Source: JALHFZ01 sp963674625 (lineage in GTDB: Bacteria; Synergistota; Synergistia; Synergistales; Aminobacteriaceae). Taken from it: a stretch of DNA of 64,000 bases. Under the pieces are notes generated by a model that was given only the letters and a program-made list of their open reading frames with translations, was not told the DNA's origin and did not search any database. The stretch spans positions 1,178,001 through 1,242,000 of the forward strand of contig CAXXXO010000004.1 in NCBI GenBank assembly GCA_963674625.2, written 5' to 3'. Shown here piece by piece: positions 8,785-17,740 of this stretch. Numbering within the stretch: position 1 is the first letter of the stretch; each line of letters begins with the position of its first letter. A program made the position numbers and the translations under genes.

Positions 8785-9057
8785 ATGAAAGCTCTGAGAA
8801 GTTCAGCGGCAGGGTCCCTTGAATCGAGCGATGTGCTGGTCTCCGTGAGCCCGGGGGATGACGGAAATATCGATATCTCAGTGGAGAGCATCGTCTTTCG
8901 CCAGTTCGGCCCCCGCATCCGGTCCGTGGCCGAAGAGGTCGCAGCCGCTTCGGGAATCGAGGGAACCGTCGTGCGGATCAACGACAGAGGCGCTCTCGAA
9001 TGCACCCTTCGGGCCCGCCTCGAGACTGCCTTCGAGAGGCCCATGAACCCGGAATGA
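8785..9057 (+). CDS. citD: Citrate lyase acyl carrier protein (gamma subunit)
   Basis: A 90-residue acyl carrier protein. The prosthetic-group motif GSLESSDV places the modified serine at residue 14, as in known CitD proteins, and the downstream signatures QFGPRIRS and DRGALECTLRARLETA are typical. The serine receives the phosphoribosyl-dephospho-CoA arm made and attached by the CitG and CitX halves of the next gene. Its stop codon overlaps that gene's start (ATGA), indicating translational coupling. Confidence 0.94.
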   Translation: MKALRSSAAGSLESSDVLVSVSPGDDGNIDISVESIVFRQFGPRIRSVAEEVAAASGIEGTVVRINDRGALECTLRARLETAFERPMNPE

Positions 9058-10463
9058 CCAGTCTTCTCCTCGATGCCCGGGAGGAACGATGGCGCCGCCG
9101 GCTGCAAAAGGCCGCCCGGCTGCCTTCCGGCTTCTCCCTGGTCACCCTCACCCTGAGGATGCCCGCCCCTCTGCGCCTTCGGGACGACTGGGCCGAAAGG
9201 GCCCGGGAAATTCATCGGGCCCTTCTGGAATCTTTCGAGGGGGAAGGTTTTCTCCTGAGCCGGGAAGAGTTTTACCTCGGTCCCGATGGTCCAGAAGGTT
9301 ACTGGGTCGTTTCCGGCGAGGCGGCAGAGGTCAAGAAGGGTGCGATAGGCTTCGAGGAGCGGCATCCTCTGGGACCTCTCGCCGATGCGGATGTCATGGA
9401 CCCCTCCGGACAGACTGTGGGCAGGAGCGATCTGTCCCTTCCGCAGAGAAGGTGTCTTCTCTGTGGCCGAGGGGGGGCGGAATGCACCAGGGAAAGAACC
9501 CATCCCCGGGAGGAAATCGAGGAAAGGGTCGAATCCCTCTGGAAATCCTGGGAGGAAGCGGAAAGGGCTCCTTCGCCCCGGGAGGAAGCGGTGGCCCGTA
9601 TCGCCAGCCTGGCCGACAGGGCGGTTCTCTTCGAGGCGGCGGCCTGTCCCAAGCCGGGGCTGGTGGACCCTCTTTCAAAGGGGGCCCACGGGGACATGGA
9701 CTACTTCACTTTTTTGAGGAGCGCCGCCGCCCTCGCCCCCTGCTGGAGGGCCTTCGCCCTTTCGGGATGGAACTTCCGGGGGGGCGACCCGGCACTTCTT
9801 CTTCCTCTGTTGAGAAAAGAGGGGATCAAGGCGGAAAAGGCCATGTTCGCTGCCACGGGCGGGATCAACACCCACAAGGGGCTGATCTTCTCCCTTGGGA
9901 TCCTCTGCGCCGCCTCGGGGATGCTCGCCCGGAAGGGGACCGCTCCTTTGCCCCTGCAAGTCTGCGGCCGGGCGGCGCAGATCGTCCGGGGAATCTGCGA
10001 AGCTGATTTTGCCGCCGCCCGGCGAAAGGAGAGAAGCTCTCTTACAGCCGGAGAGGAACTCTTTCTTGACCTGGGCGTTACGGGAATACGGGGAGAGGCC
10101 GAAAAAGGATTCCCCTCCGTGACCGGCTATGCCATGCCCCGGCTTCAGGGCGACCTGGACAGGGGACTATCGGTGAACGACGCCATGGTGAACGCTCTTC
10201 TCATCCTCTTCACCCGGTCTGAGGACACGAACGTCCTCGCCCGGTGCGGCTCCGCCGGGGCGGCCCTTCTCAAAAAGAAGGGAGGGGAGGCCCTCGCCGC
10301 AGGCGGCATGGATTCCCCGGAGGGGCGGGCTGCCGTGCACGCTCTGGAAGCCCTTTTCACCGAGAGTAATCTGAGCCCCGGCGGCTGCGCAGACCTGCTG
10401 GCCGTCACGGTCTTCTTGCATCATCTCTGTTCCTCCGGTTCAGGCCCGACCAGGTCGTATTGA
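9054..10463 (+). CDS. citXG: CitX-CitG fusion: citrate lyase holo-enzyme synthase
   Basis: A 469-residue bifunctional protein. Residues 1 to about 165 are CitX, the transferase that links the prosthetic group to CitD, with the motif GRSDLSLPQRRCLLC near residue 122 followed by C and H residues of the family. From about 175 the sequence is CitG, triphosphoribosyl-dephospho-CoA synthase, with CPKPGLVDP near 198, AHGDMDYFTF, and GGINTHKG near 270. Such fusions are known in other bacteria. The ATG at 9054 overlaps the citD stop; an earlier in-frame start at 9000 would lie inside citD and has no ribosome site. It is the last gene of the maturation cluster. Confidence 0.92.
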   Translation: MTSLLLDAREERWRRRLQKAARLPSGFSLVTLTLRMPAPLRLRDDWAERAREIHRALLESFEGEGFLLSREEFYLGPDGPEGYWVVSGEAAEVKKGAIGFEERHPLGPLADADVMDPSGQTVGRSDLSLPQRRCLLCGRGGAECTRERTHPREEIEERVESLWKSWEEAERAPSPREEAVARIASLADRAVLFEAAACPKPGLVDPLSKGAHGDMDYFTFLRSAAALAPCWRAFALSGWNFRGGDPALLLPLLRKEGIKAEKAMFAATGGINTHKGLIFSLGILCAASGMLARKGTAPLPLQVCGRAAQIVRGICEADFAAARRKERSSLTAGEELFLDLGVTGIRGEAEKGFPSVTGYAMPRLQGDLDRGLSVNDAMVNALLILFTRSEDTNVLARCGSAGAALLKKKGGEALAAGGMDSPEGRAAVHALEALFTESNLSPGGCADLLAVTVFLHHLCSSGSGPTRSY

Positions 10464-10542
10464 CTTGAAAAACCATCTCACGGATAATCCAGGGGCAGAA
10501 AGTACCCGGAAAGTATCCTGCACCGAAAAGGGGGAGAAGCCA

Positions 10543-11229
10543 GTGCCCGAGAACAAAACCCTGCTCAAGGAGTTCAGGTCCCGCATGACCCCGCGCCTCG
10601 CGGACAAGGCGGCGAACCGGCTGAGGTCCATGATCGTGGAGAACCTCTTCGATTCCGGCGAGCCCCTGAGCGAACAGGGACTTGCCGAGATGCTCGGTAT
10701 GAGCCGTACCCCCATCAGGGAGGCCATAACCCAGCTTGAGCAGGAGGGGCTGCTCAGGGTCGTCGCGGGGCGGGGGGCCTTCGTGGTCGAACTCACCAAA
10801 AGAGACTTCGAGGAGATCAATGATCTTCGGCTGGTTCTCGAGCCCCTGGCGGCCGTTTCCGCCATGCATTCAATTCCGCCGGCTATGCTCGGCGAGCAGC
10901 GGGAGGTCTGGACCGGGCTGCTCGAACAGTTCGAGTCGGGAGCCGAGATGTCCCCCGCGCTTCTCTCGAAAAAAGATGACGAACTCCACTTCATGATCAT
11001 TCTTCACTGCAAAAATCTGAGGCTCCGCAATTTCCTGCGGGTCCTCCGCTTCCAGATCCACCGCTATGTCTTCGCCCACTGGAATACCCGGGAGAGAATC
11101 GGCGAAACGATCCGTCAGCATCTCGATATTCTCTCCTCTTTTTCTGCCCGGGATGCCTGCGCTCTCGAAAGAGCGCTCGTGGAGCACATAGAATACAACA
11201 AGACCTATCTTGGCCACTACAGCTCCTGA
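10543..11229 (+). CDS. GntR-family (FadR-type) transcriptional regulator
   Basis: A 228-residue regulator. The N-terminal winged helix (about residues 15-85) has the GntR signature LSEQGLAEMLGMSRTPIREA and the wing VVAGRGAFVVEL. The C-terminal helical ligand domain is of the FCD type, with Asp, Arg and His residues spaced as in metal- and acid-binding members (NDLRLVLEPLAA, DDELHFMIILHC). GTG at 10543 is chosen because GGGGAG lies 6 bases upstream; the longer frame from 10465 has no site. FCD regulators usually sense organic acids. Its position between the cit genes and the aconitase-X operon makes either a possible target. Confidence 0.9.
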   Translation: MPENKTLLKEFRSRMTPRLADKAANRLRSMIVENLFDSGEPLSEQGLAEMLGMSRTPIREAITQLEQEGLLRVVAGRGAFVVELTKRDFEEINDLRLVLEPLAAVSAMHSIPPAMLGEQREVWTGLLEQFESGAEMSPALLSKKDDELHFMIILHCKNLRLRNFLRVLRFQIHRYVFAHWNTRERIGETIRQHLDILSSFSARDACALERALVEHIEYNKTYLGHYSS

Positions 11230-11265
11230 GGAAAATGCAAGGGCTGCCGGTCGGAAAAGGATGAT

Positions 11266-11294
11266 TTGAAGGAGAAGAAGGGAGATGCTATAAT
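11266..11294 (+). promoter_or_regulatory. Promoter of the aconitase-X operon
   Basis: TTGAAG (11266-11271) and TATAAT (11289-11294) are 17 bases apart, and TGc directly before the -10 makes it an extended element. It lies 98 bases before the first aconitase-X gene and just after the GntR gene. Confidence 0.65.
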
Positions 11295-11391
11295 TCTGGC
11301 AAGGAACTCTTTTTTTATTTTTCCTTCGGCCATTATGCAGCCTGTATAACGCAGTCTGTCTATTGAGAATAATTGAGAGCGAGGTCATTTT

Positions 11392-12609
11392 ATGGAGCTT
11401 ACCGAACTTCAGAAGGAGATGCTGGAAGGAAGACACGGCGAGGCCGTCGCCTATGCCATGCGGATCCAGGAAGGGATGGGGCGGGTCTTTGAAGCAAAAA
11501 GGATGGTGCCCATCACCCGGGCCCATGTCGCCCTGAGCGCCCAGGAAGCTGACCGCTGGTTCGTGGAGAAAATGGTCGATCTGGGCGGATTCTGCAAAAT
11601 CTCACCCACGGTAAACCCGAGCATCGATCTGGCCTACCTTGACCGCCACCTCGCCGAGATCCCCGAGGCGGGCAGCGAAATCGTGAACGCCACGAATGAG
11701 GGATACCGCAAAGTGGGAGCCACCCTGACCTTCGACTGCACGCCCTACCTTCAGCAGAACGTTCCCTCCTTCGGCGAGGTCATCGCCTTCTCCGAGTCGA
11801 GCGCCACGCCCTATGTCAACTCCGTCATCGGCGCCCGGACGAACCGCGAGTCCTCCCAGAGCGCCCTGTGCGCCGCCATCACCGGACTGGTGCCGGAATA
11901 CGGCTACCTCCTCGACGAGAACCGGAAAGCCGAGATTCTTGTGGAAGTCGCTGCAGAAATGAAGGACGATTTCGACTGGCAGCTTCTGGGCTGGTGCTAC
12001 CCCCTGAAGTACAACGGGCCGGAAGTTCCCGCCTTCGCGGGGATCAGCCGCAGACCTACGCCGGAGGGATTCATGAACTTCGGAGCTCAGCTGAACACAT
12101 CCGGCTCCGTGGCCATGTATCATATCGTGGGCATTACACCGGAAGCCCCCGACCTCGCGGCCGCTTTCGGAGGCAAAGAGCCGAAGAAGCGTATCGTCAT
12201 CGACCGGAGCGACCTGGACGCAGTGCGGAAAAAAATCTGCGGGGAGCCCGGAAAAATTGACTTCGCCATGTTCGGCTGCCCCCATCTGACCCTGCGGCAG
12301 GTGGGAGATATTGCGAAAGTGGCCCGGGGAAAGAAGTTCGCCGTGGACGTCTGGATCCTGACCAGTTCCCTGACGAAGGAGCTGGCAGGCCGGATGGGCT
12401 TTCTCGACGACATCACCCGCGCCGGAGGGCATATCATCGCCGATACCTGTATCGACGTTCCCCCCTGCTGGTGGCCCTACTACGGAAAGACCGCCGTCAC
12501 CGATTCGCCCAAGTGCGCCTACTACAATGAAATCCGGAAGATCGACTTCAAAATCCGTCCGCTGGAGCAGGCAATCCAGTCGGCCATCGAAGGAGAGGTC
12601 AGGCAATGA
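11392..12609 (+). CDS. Aconitase X large (catalytic) subunit, copy 1 (DUF521)
   Basis: A 405-residue protein of the aconitase-X catalytic family. The signature SESSATPYVNSVIGARTNRE (about residues 134-153) and the Cys positions expected to bind iron or an Fe-S cluster are visible: FDCTPY (about 115), FGCPHL (about 296) and DTCIDVPPC (about 351-358). AcnX enzymes are dehydratases; known ones act on cis-3-hydroxy-L-proline or mevalonate 5-phosphate. The substrate here is not evident. The next gene encodes the swivel subunit and starts inside its stop codon (ATGA), so this is the two-protein form. A second pair lies at 14365-16013 with the same order and only moderate similarity. Confidence 0.93.
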   Translation: MELTELQKEMLEGRHGEAVAYAMRIQEGMGRVFEAKRMVPITRAHVALSAQEADRWFVEKMVDLGGFCKISPTVNPSIDLAYLDRHLAEIPEAGSEIVNATNEGYRKVGATLTFDCTPYLQQNVPSFGEVIAFSESSATPYVNSVIGARTNRESSQSALCAAITGLVPEYGYLLDENRKAEILVEVAAEMKDDFDWQLLGWCYPLKYNGPEVPAFAGISRRPTPEGFMNFGAQLNTSGSVAMYHIVGITPEAPDLAAAFGGKEPKKRIVIDRSDLDAVRKKICGEPGKIDFAMFGCPHLTLRQVGDIAKVARGKKFAVDVWILTSSLTKELAGRMGFLDDITRAGGHIIADTCIDVPPCWWPYYGKTAVTDSPKCAYYNEIRKIDFKIRPLEQAIQSAIEGEVRQ

Positions 12610-13016
12610 AGAGAAAAACCTTCTCCTGTTCCCCCATCGTCAAGGGTTCTGCGGGCGGCCCCGCCCTCGTGAGCGGAGAAGCGGTCTGCTTCTATCTCGT
12701 GGAACCCGAGACGGGGATCGTCGTGGAGCAGGATCACAGTCTCTACGGAAAATCCATGGAGGGAACGGTGCTCGTGGCCCACGGAGGAAAGGGAAGCTCC
12801 GTCGTCCAGATGGACGGACTCTTCAAGATCGTGACCAGGAAAAAGGGGCCCGTCGGAGTGATCCTGCGGAATCCCGATCCCGTCTTCGTCTCCGCCCTTC
12901 TCGTGATGGAGCTTCCGTCAGTTTATAATGTCGACGAGTCCTTCTACGACTTCGTGCGGGACGGAATGAAGATCACGATCCACGGTGACGGGCAGTCCGT
13001 CTCCGTGGAGGAGTAG
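12606..13016 (+). CDS. Aconitase X small (swivel) subunit, copy 1 (DUF126)
   Basis: A 136-residue swivel domain that closes the aconitase-X active site. It begins with the typical CSPIVKGSAGGPALVS and contains GGKGSSVVQMDG (about residues 60-71), which carries the conserved active-site serine. It is translationally coupled to the large subunit through a 4-base overlap. Followed after 35 bases by the LarA-like racemase. Confidence 0.93.
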   Translation: MKRKTFSCSPIVKGSAGGPALVSGEAVCFYLVEPETGIVVEQDHSLYGKSMEGTVLVAHGGKGSSVVQMDGLFKIVTRKKGPVGVILRNPDPVFVSALLVMELPSVYNVDESFYDFVRDGMKITIHGDGQSVSVEE

Positions 13017-13051
13017 CCCCGAAACACGGGCGGAGAAGGAGGAAGAAACGG

Positions 13052-14347
13052 GTGAGATATTCCATACCCTGCGGAAAAGAGACGGTGTTTTTCGATCTCC
13101 CCGGGGAACGGGTCCTCTTCACCGGAGAGCCCGAAAATCTTCCGGAAGTGGATGATCTGGAGGCAGCGATCCGGCATGCCCTTGAAAACCCCCTCGGAAC
13201 CCCTCCCCTTCGGGAGCTTGCCCGGGGGAAGAAAAACGTCGTCCTTCTCGTGGAGGACGCCACTCGGTCAACCCCTCTCGCCGAAATAGTGCCTGTGATT
13301 GTTGCCTGTCTCGGCGAGGCCGGCGTGAAGGACGAATCCATCAGCTTTCTGACCGCTCCGGGTACCCACCGGGTGATGACTGAGAAAGAAATCGAGGAAA
13401 AACTCGGCCCTTCGATCGTTGAGCGATTTTTGATCCGCCAGCATGACGCAGCGAAGCCCGGGGACATGGTGGATCTCGGTTCCGTGGCTGCCGGGGGGTA
13501 TGTCATTCCCGTCCATGTCAACCGCAATGCCCTGGAGGCGGATCTTCTCATCGGCCTCGGGAGTATTGTTCCCCACAGTGATGCGGGCTTTTCCGGAGGG
13601 GCGAAGATCCTCCAGCCCGGCGTGTGCGATTTTGCCACCACCTCGGCTACCCATGCTGCCGCAGGGTTCTGTCCGGACATCCCCCTCGGCGTGATCGAGG
13701 GAAATCCCTGTCGGGCGGGAATGGAAGAGGTGGCCCGGATGGCGAACCTGGAATTCATTCTCAACGTGGTCCAGAACTGCAGCGGGAAAGTCGCCGGGGT
13801 CTTCGCCGGGGACTGCGTGGAAGCCCATCGGGCAGGGGCGGTCATGTCAAGGCGCTCCTTCAGCGTTCCCATAAGAGAACAGGCGGATATCGTCGTGGTG
13901 AGTTCCTCTCCCGCGGACCTCGATTTCTGGCAGGCCGAGAAGGGGGTCACCAGCGCTTATTTCGCCGTAAAAAAGGGGGGAATCATCATCTTCGCCGCCC
14001 CCTGCTACGAAGGGCTGGCCCACAATCACCCCCGCTTCCGGGAATGGCTCGCCCTCTCTTTGGAGGAAACCCTCGCCCGGCTGAGAAAATGTGTGCCCGA
14101 GGACCGGGATGCCGATGTCATCTCGGGGGTTCTTGCGGTCTGCAACTGCAGGGTCAGGGACAGGGCCCGGATTTTCTCCGTCTCCCCGGGGCTGTCTGAA
14201 GAGGATCTGAAAGCCCTTCATTACATCCCCTTTCCCACGGTGCAGGAGGCCCTCGACCAGGCTTTCAGACAGATCCCCGGAGCTTCCGCGGGGATACTGC
14301 CGAAGGGCGGAATTTCCCTCCCGGTGCTCATGAAATCCCGGGGCTGA
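13052..14347 (+). CDS. LarA-family nickel-pincer racemase/epimerase (DUF2088)
   Basis: A 431-residue LarA homologue. Residues matching the active site of lactate racemase are present: Asp and Arg in EDATRSTP (about 68-75), His in PGTHR (about 105), and His plus Lys in PHSDAGFSGGAK (about 174-185), the lysine that carries the nickel-pincer nucleotide. LarA homologues racemise or epimerise alpha-hydroxy acids; several substrates are known, so lactate is not implied. The GTG start has an AGAAGGAGG site 9 bases upstream. Its place between two aconitase-X pairs suggests it converts the transported hydroxy acid to the enantiomer one of the dehydratases accepts (inference). The cofactor genes larB, larC and larE are not in this window. 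Confidence 0.88.
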   Translation: MRYSIPCGKETVFFDLPGERVLFTGEPENLPEVDDLEAAIRHALENPLGTPPLRELARGKKNVVLLVEDATRSTPLAEIVPVIVACLGEAGVKDESISFLTAPGTHRVMTEKEIEEKLGPSIVERFLIRQHDAAKPGDMVDLGSVAAGGYVIPVHVNRNALEADLLIGLGSIVPHSDAGFSGGAKILQPGVCDFATTSATHAAAGFCPDIPLGVIEGNPCRAGMEEVARMANLEFILNVVQNCSGKVAGVFAGDCVEAHRAGAVMSRRSFSVPIREQADIVVVSSSPADLDFWQAEKGVTSAYFAVKKGGIIIFAAPCYEGLAHNHPRFREWLALSLEETLARLRKCVPEDRDADVISGVLAVCNCRVRDRARIFSVSPGLSEEDLKALHYIPFPTVQEALDQAFRQIPGASAGILPKGGISLPVLMKSRG

Positions 14348-14364
14348 AAGGGGATAATCAAAGA

Positions 14365-15585
14365 ATGCATCTTACGGATGAAGAAAAGAAAATTCTGGAC
14401 GGCGGAATGGGCCGGGGACCGGCGAAAGCCATGGAGCTGCTGGCAGCCCTGGGAAAGACCTTCGATGCCGACCGGCTGATCCCGGTGACCCGGTGCCATG
14501 TGGCCCTGAGCGGTCAGGAGGGGGACACCTACTGGTGCGAACTGCTCGTGGACGGAGGAGCGACCTGCGTGGTCCCTCCCACGACCAATCCTCCCTGGGA
14601 TGTGGAGACCCTCGGCAGGGTCTACTCCGTGACGCCGGAGGAGCGGGAGCTGGGGGAACGGACCATAGACGTCTACCGCAGGATCGGCGCGAAGCTCACC
14701 TTCTGCTGCGCCCCGGGGCTGGGGACGAACGTCCCCTTTTTCGGAGAGCACATTGCCTTTTCGGAGTCGAGCGCCACTCCCTACGTCAACTCGGTGCTGG
14801 GAGCCCGGTCCAACCGGGAATCCTCCGTCAGCGCCCTGGCCTCGGCGGTGATCGGAAAGACGCCCAATTACGGGCTGCATCTCGACGAAAACCGCAGGGG
14901 AGATTTTCTGGTGGATGTGGATGCCCGGCTCGAAGAGCCCTACGACTGGGGGATGCTGGGCTATTTCATAGGACGGATCGCCGGTTCCCGCATCCCGGTT
15001 CTGCGCTTCTCCCGGCTGAAAGGCCGGCCGAAGGGGGAGGATTTTCTCTATTTCGGCGCCGAGGCGGCCACGAGCGGAGCGGTTGCCATGTACCACATGG
15101 TCGGCATCACCCCGGAGGCTCCGACCCTGGAGAAGGCCTTTGGCGGAAGAAAAATCCCCGAACCGGAGGCGGTAGTGAGCGACCGGGACCTGGCCGAAAC
15201 CGAGGCCCTGCTGTCGGTCCCCTCCGGCCCGGTAAACCTTGTGATGCTCGGCTGCCCTCAGTATACTTACGAGCAGCTCCTCGACGTGGAGAAAAAGATG
15301 AACGGTCGGGCCGTCCATCCTGAGACGGCCTTCTGGATTCTGGTCTCCGTGGACGCCCTCGAGCTGGCGGTCCGGTCCGGTCTGGAGGAACGGCTCCTTC
15401 GGCTGGGGGTGCGCCTGGCCAAGGATACATGCATCGACGAGCCCTGCTGGAAGTCCTTCGAGGGAGGCCTCGGGATCACCGATTCTCCGAAGTGCGCCTA
15501 TTATCGGGAGCGGAGGGGACAGCCCTTTGTGGTGCGTCGGGTCGGAGAATGCGTCGAAGCTGCCGTGCAGGGGAGGGTGCAGTGA
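14365..15585 (+). CDS. Aconitase X large (catalytic) subunit, copy 2 (DUF521)
   Basis: A 406-residue paralogue of the gene at 11392. It keeps SESSATPYVNSVLGARSNRE and the metal cysteines FCCAPG, LGCPQY and DTCIDEPC, and also has TSGAVAMYHMVGITPEAP shared with copy 1. The surrounding sequence is well diverged, so this is an old duplication rather than a recent one, and the two pairs may act on different isomers or consecutive intermediates. Its stop overlaps the start of the second swivel gene by 1 base (TGATG). Confidence 0.93.
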   Translation: MHLTDEEKKILDGGMGRGPAKAMELLAALGKTFDADRLIPVTRCHVALSGQEGDTYWCELLVDGGATCVVPPTTNPPWDVETLGRVYSVTPEERELGERTIDVYRRIGAKLTFCCAPGLGTNVPFFGEHIAFSESSATPYVNSVLGARSNRESSVSALASAVIGKTPNYGLHLDENRRGDFLVDVDARLEEPYDWGMLGYFIGRIAGSRIPVLRFSRLKGRPKGEDFLYFGAEAATSGAVAMYHMVGITPEAPTLEKAFGGRKIPEPEAVVSDRDLAETEALLSVPSGPVNLVMLGCPQYTYEQLLDVEKKMNGRAVHPETAFWILVSVDALELAVRSGLEERLLRLGVRLAKDTCIDEPCWKSFEGGLGITDSPKCAYYRERRGQPFVVRRVGECVEAAVQGRVQ

Positions 15586-16013
15586 TGGAACCTGAAATCA
15601 GAACATACCGGTGCCGCAGCATCGTCAGGGGAAAAAAATCCGGAGAAGCTGTTCTTTCCAGGGACCCCATGTGTTTCTACCTGTGCGATCCCGCCACGGG
15701 GACCGTCATAGAGCGCAATCATTCCCTCCATGGCAGGAGCATCGCGGGAAAAATCCTCGTGCTCCAGTCGGGGAAGGGGAGTTCTGTTGTCCAGGTGGAC
15801 GGCTTCTACCAGATGAAGCTCAAGGGAACTTTGCCCGAGGCGATCATAGTGAGGGAGAGCGAACCCGTCCTCGTCTCCGCGGCGGTGGTCATGGGAACGA
15901 CCATGGTCGACCGGACAGAGGAGGATCCTTTCGGGATCATTGAGGACGGCGATTGGGTTGAGGTGGATTCCGACGAAGAAGTGATCCGGGTCCGCAAGGG
16001 GTCGCCGCGGTGA
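15585..16013 (+). CDS. Aconitase X small (swivel) subunit, copy 2 (DUF126)
   Basis: A 142-residue swivel subunit paired with the preceding large subunit. The start CRSIVRGKKSGEAVLSRDP and the active-site loop GKGSSVVQVDG are conserved. The ATG at 15585 is preferred over longer in-frame starts because GGAGGG precedes it by 8 bases and it overlaps the upstream stop. It closes the enzyme part of the cluster; the TRAP transporter begins 134 bases later. Confidence 0.92.
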   Translation: MEPEIRTYRCRSIVRGKKSGEAVLSRDPMCFYLCDPATGTVIERNHSLHGRSIAGKILVLQSGKGSSVVQVDGFYQMKLKGTLPEAIIVRESEPVLVSAAVVMGTTMVDRTEEDPFGIIEDGDWVEVDSDEEVIRVRKGSPR

Positions 16014-16147
16014 TTTCGCATCAGCCGGTTTGTGCTGTGAAAGGGGGAGTTTGAAGACCCAGCCTGTTTTTAGGTTCCGATAGAATAGCACTTCCGCGTC
16101 TGATGAGAAATTTTTCAGCCTGGAAAATGAGATAAGGAGGATTACAA

Positions 16148-17140
16148 ATGAGAAAGTTATTCCTGTGCGCCCTGGTCCTTCTCGTGATGTCGGTGTTTGC
16201 TCTTCCCGCCTTCGCCGCCCCCGAGTACACCATTAAAGTGGGGTCCATCGTATCCGACACCCATTCGGACATGCTCTCCATGAGAAAGGTCTTCGTACCC
16301 TACGTCGAAGGAGAGTCCAAGGGCCGGATCAAGGTCGAGCTCTATCCCAACGGCCAGCTCGGAGGCGACCGTGAGATGAGCGAGTCCGTCCAGATGGGGG
16401 TCATCCAGATGGCCCTTCCTGCAACGTCCGTACTGGCCGGCTTCGACAAACGGTTCCAGATCATCGACATGCCCTATCTTTTCGGAAGCCGAGAGACGGC
16501 CTTCGAAGCCCTCGACGGAGAGCTCGGCCAGAAGCTGAACGAGATTCTTCTGACAAAGGGAATGATGGGCCTCGGATTCATGGAAAACGGCATGCGCCAC
16601 GTGACGAACAGCAAGCTGGAGGTCCTCTCCCCCGCCGATATGAAGGGGATGAAGATCCGCACCATGGAAAATCCCATGCATATCGCCTACTTCAAGCTCC
16701 TCGGCGCCAACCCCACCCCCATGAGCTGGGGCGAACTCTACACCGCCCTGCAGCAGGGGACGGTGGACGGGGAAGAAAACCCCATGGCCATGGTATGGGA
16801 TGGAAAATTCTACGAGGTCCAGAAGTATCTCTCCACCACCGGGCATGTCTTCTCCGCCACGGTGCTTCTCACGAACAAGAAGTTCATGGACAACCTCCCC
16901 GAGGATCTGAGAAAGATCGTCGTTGAGGGGGCCCGCAAGTTCGCCCTGGAAGACCGGGCCACCATCGCCGCCATGGAGAAGGATTTCGAGAAGCAGCTTA
17001 AAGAAAAGGGAATGAAGATCACCGTCCTCACTCCCGAGCAGAAAAAGCCCTTCATGGATGCCTCCGAGCCGCTCTATGCCCAGTTCGAGAAGGATATCGG
17101 CAAGGAAATGATGGACCTTGCGAAGAAGTATCACAAGTAG
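16148..17140 (+). CDS. dctP: TRAP transporter solute-binding protein
   Basis: A 330-residue exported binding protein with a signal peptide (residues 1-23, ending ALPAFAA). The mature part has the DctP-family features: YPNGQLGGDREMSESVQMG, then RTMENPMHIAYFKLLGANP, the region that holds the substrate-carboxylate arginine, and the segment ELYTALQQGTVDGEENP. A strong AAGGAGG site precedes it. It should capture a carboxylate in the periplasm for the DctQM membrane pair. Its position behind the aconitase-X/LarA genes suggests it imports their substrate. Confidence 0.94.
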   Translation: MRKLFLCALVLLVMSVFALPAFAAPEYTIKVGSIVSDTHSDMLSMRKVFVPYVEGESKGRIKVELYPNGQLGGDREMSESVQMGVIQMALPATSVLAGFDKRFQIIDMPYLFGSRETAFEALDGELGQKLNEILLTKGMMGLGFMENGMRHVTNSKLEVLSPADMKGMKIRTMENPMHIAYFKLLGANPTPMSWGELYTALQQGTVDGEENPMAMVWDGKFYEVQKYLSTTGHVFSATVLLTNKKFMDNLPEDLRKIVVEGARKFALEDRATIAAMEKDFEKQLKEKGMKITVLTPEQKKPFMDASEPLYAQFEKDIGKEMMDLAKKYHK

Positions 17141-17155
17141 AACAAGGCCGTGCAG

Positions 17156-17187
17156 GGGTGCTTCCGGGAACTTTCCCGGAAGCACCC
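17156..17187 (+). terminator. Strong hairpin between dctP and dctQ (attenuator)
   Basis: A perfect 13-bp stem (GGGTGCTTCCGGG with its complement, loop 17169-17174 whose AA/TT can extend it) followed by TTTT. Lying within the TRAP operon, it probably gives partial termination or mRNA protection so that the binding protein is made in excess over the membrane subunits. Confidence 0.8.
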
Positions 17188-17215
17188 TTTTCAGCGGGCG
17201 AGGGGGAGATGAAGA

Positions 17216-17737
17216 GTGACAGCAAGGAAATTTATCGACAACTTCGAAGAATATTTTGTCGTCTGGACCATGGCGGTCATGACCATACTGGTCTTCGTCC
17301 AGGTCGTCATGAGATACGTCTTTTCGAACTCCCTGTCCTGGAGCGAGGAACTGGCCCGCTTTATCTTCATGTGGGTGTCCTGGATCGGGGCGAGCTATGC
17401 CGTGAAGGAGCGTACCCACTTCCGGGTGGAGATGTTCGCCGATATGATGAAGGGCGAAAAAAGAAAGCGGTTTGAACTCGTCATTCTCATCGTATGGTTC
17501 ATCTTCTGCGTCTTCATGGCCTTCATAGGCACCCGCCTCATCATCTTTCTCATGGAGACGGGGCAAATCTCCGCGGCAATGGAGATCCCCATGAGCTGGG
17601 TCTATGCCTCTGTCCCCGTGGGATGCGGCCTCATGGCCCTCCGGCTGATCGTGGAGATTAAAAAACTTCTCAGGGGCGAATATGTTCCGGGGCAAAAAGC
17701 CCCCATCCCCGACCAGGTAAAGGAAGAAGTGTGCTGA
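17216..17737 (+). CDS. dctQ: TRAP transporter small membrane subunit
   Basis: A 173-residue protein with four hydrophobic segments and the DctQ signature WSEELARFIFMWVSWIGASY. The reading frame is fixed by a GTG at 17216 with GGGGGAG 7 bases upstream; the nearby ATG at 17209 is in a different frame. It pairs with DctM in the membrane. The stop is 3 bases before the dctM start. Confidence 0.93.
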   Translation: MTARKFIDNFEEYFVVWTMAVMTILVFVQVVMRYVFSNSLSWSEELARFIFMWVSWIGASYAVKERTHFRVEMFADMMKGEKRKRFELVILIVWFIFCVFMAFIGTRLIIFLMETGQISAAMEIPMSWVYASVPVGCGLMALRLIVEIKKLLRGEYVPGQKAPIPDQVKEEVC

Positions 17738-17740
17738 GCC

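Noticed and set aside
7670..10463. citE or citF in the neighbourhood
   Set aside because: No frame in the region has citrate lyase alpha or beta motifs.
17158..17475. Plus-strand ORF starting ATG near 17209
   Set aside because: Wrong frame; dctQ begins with GTG at 17216, as shown by its membrane segments.
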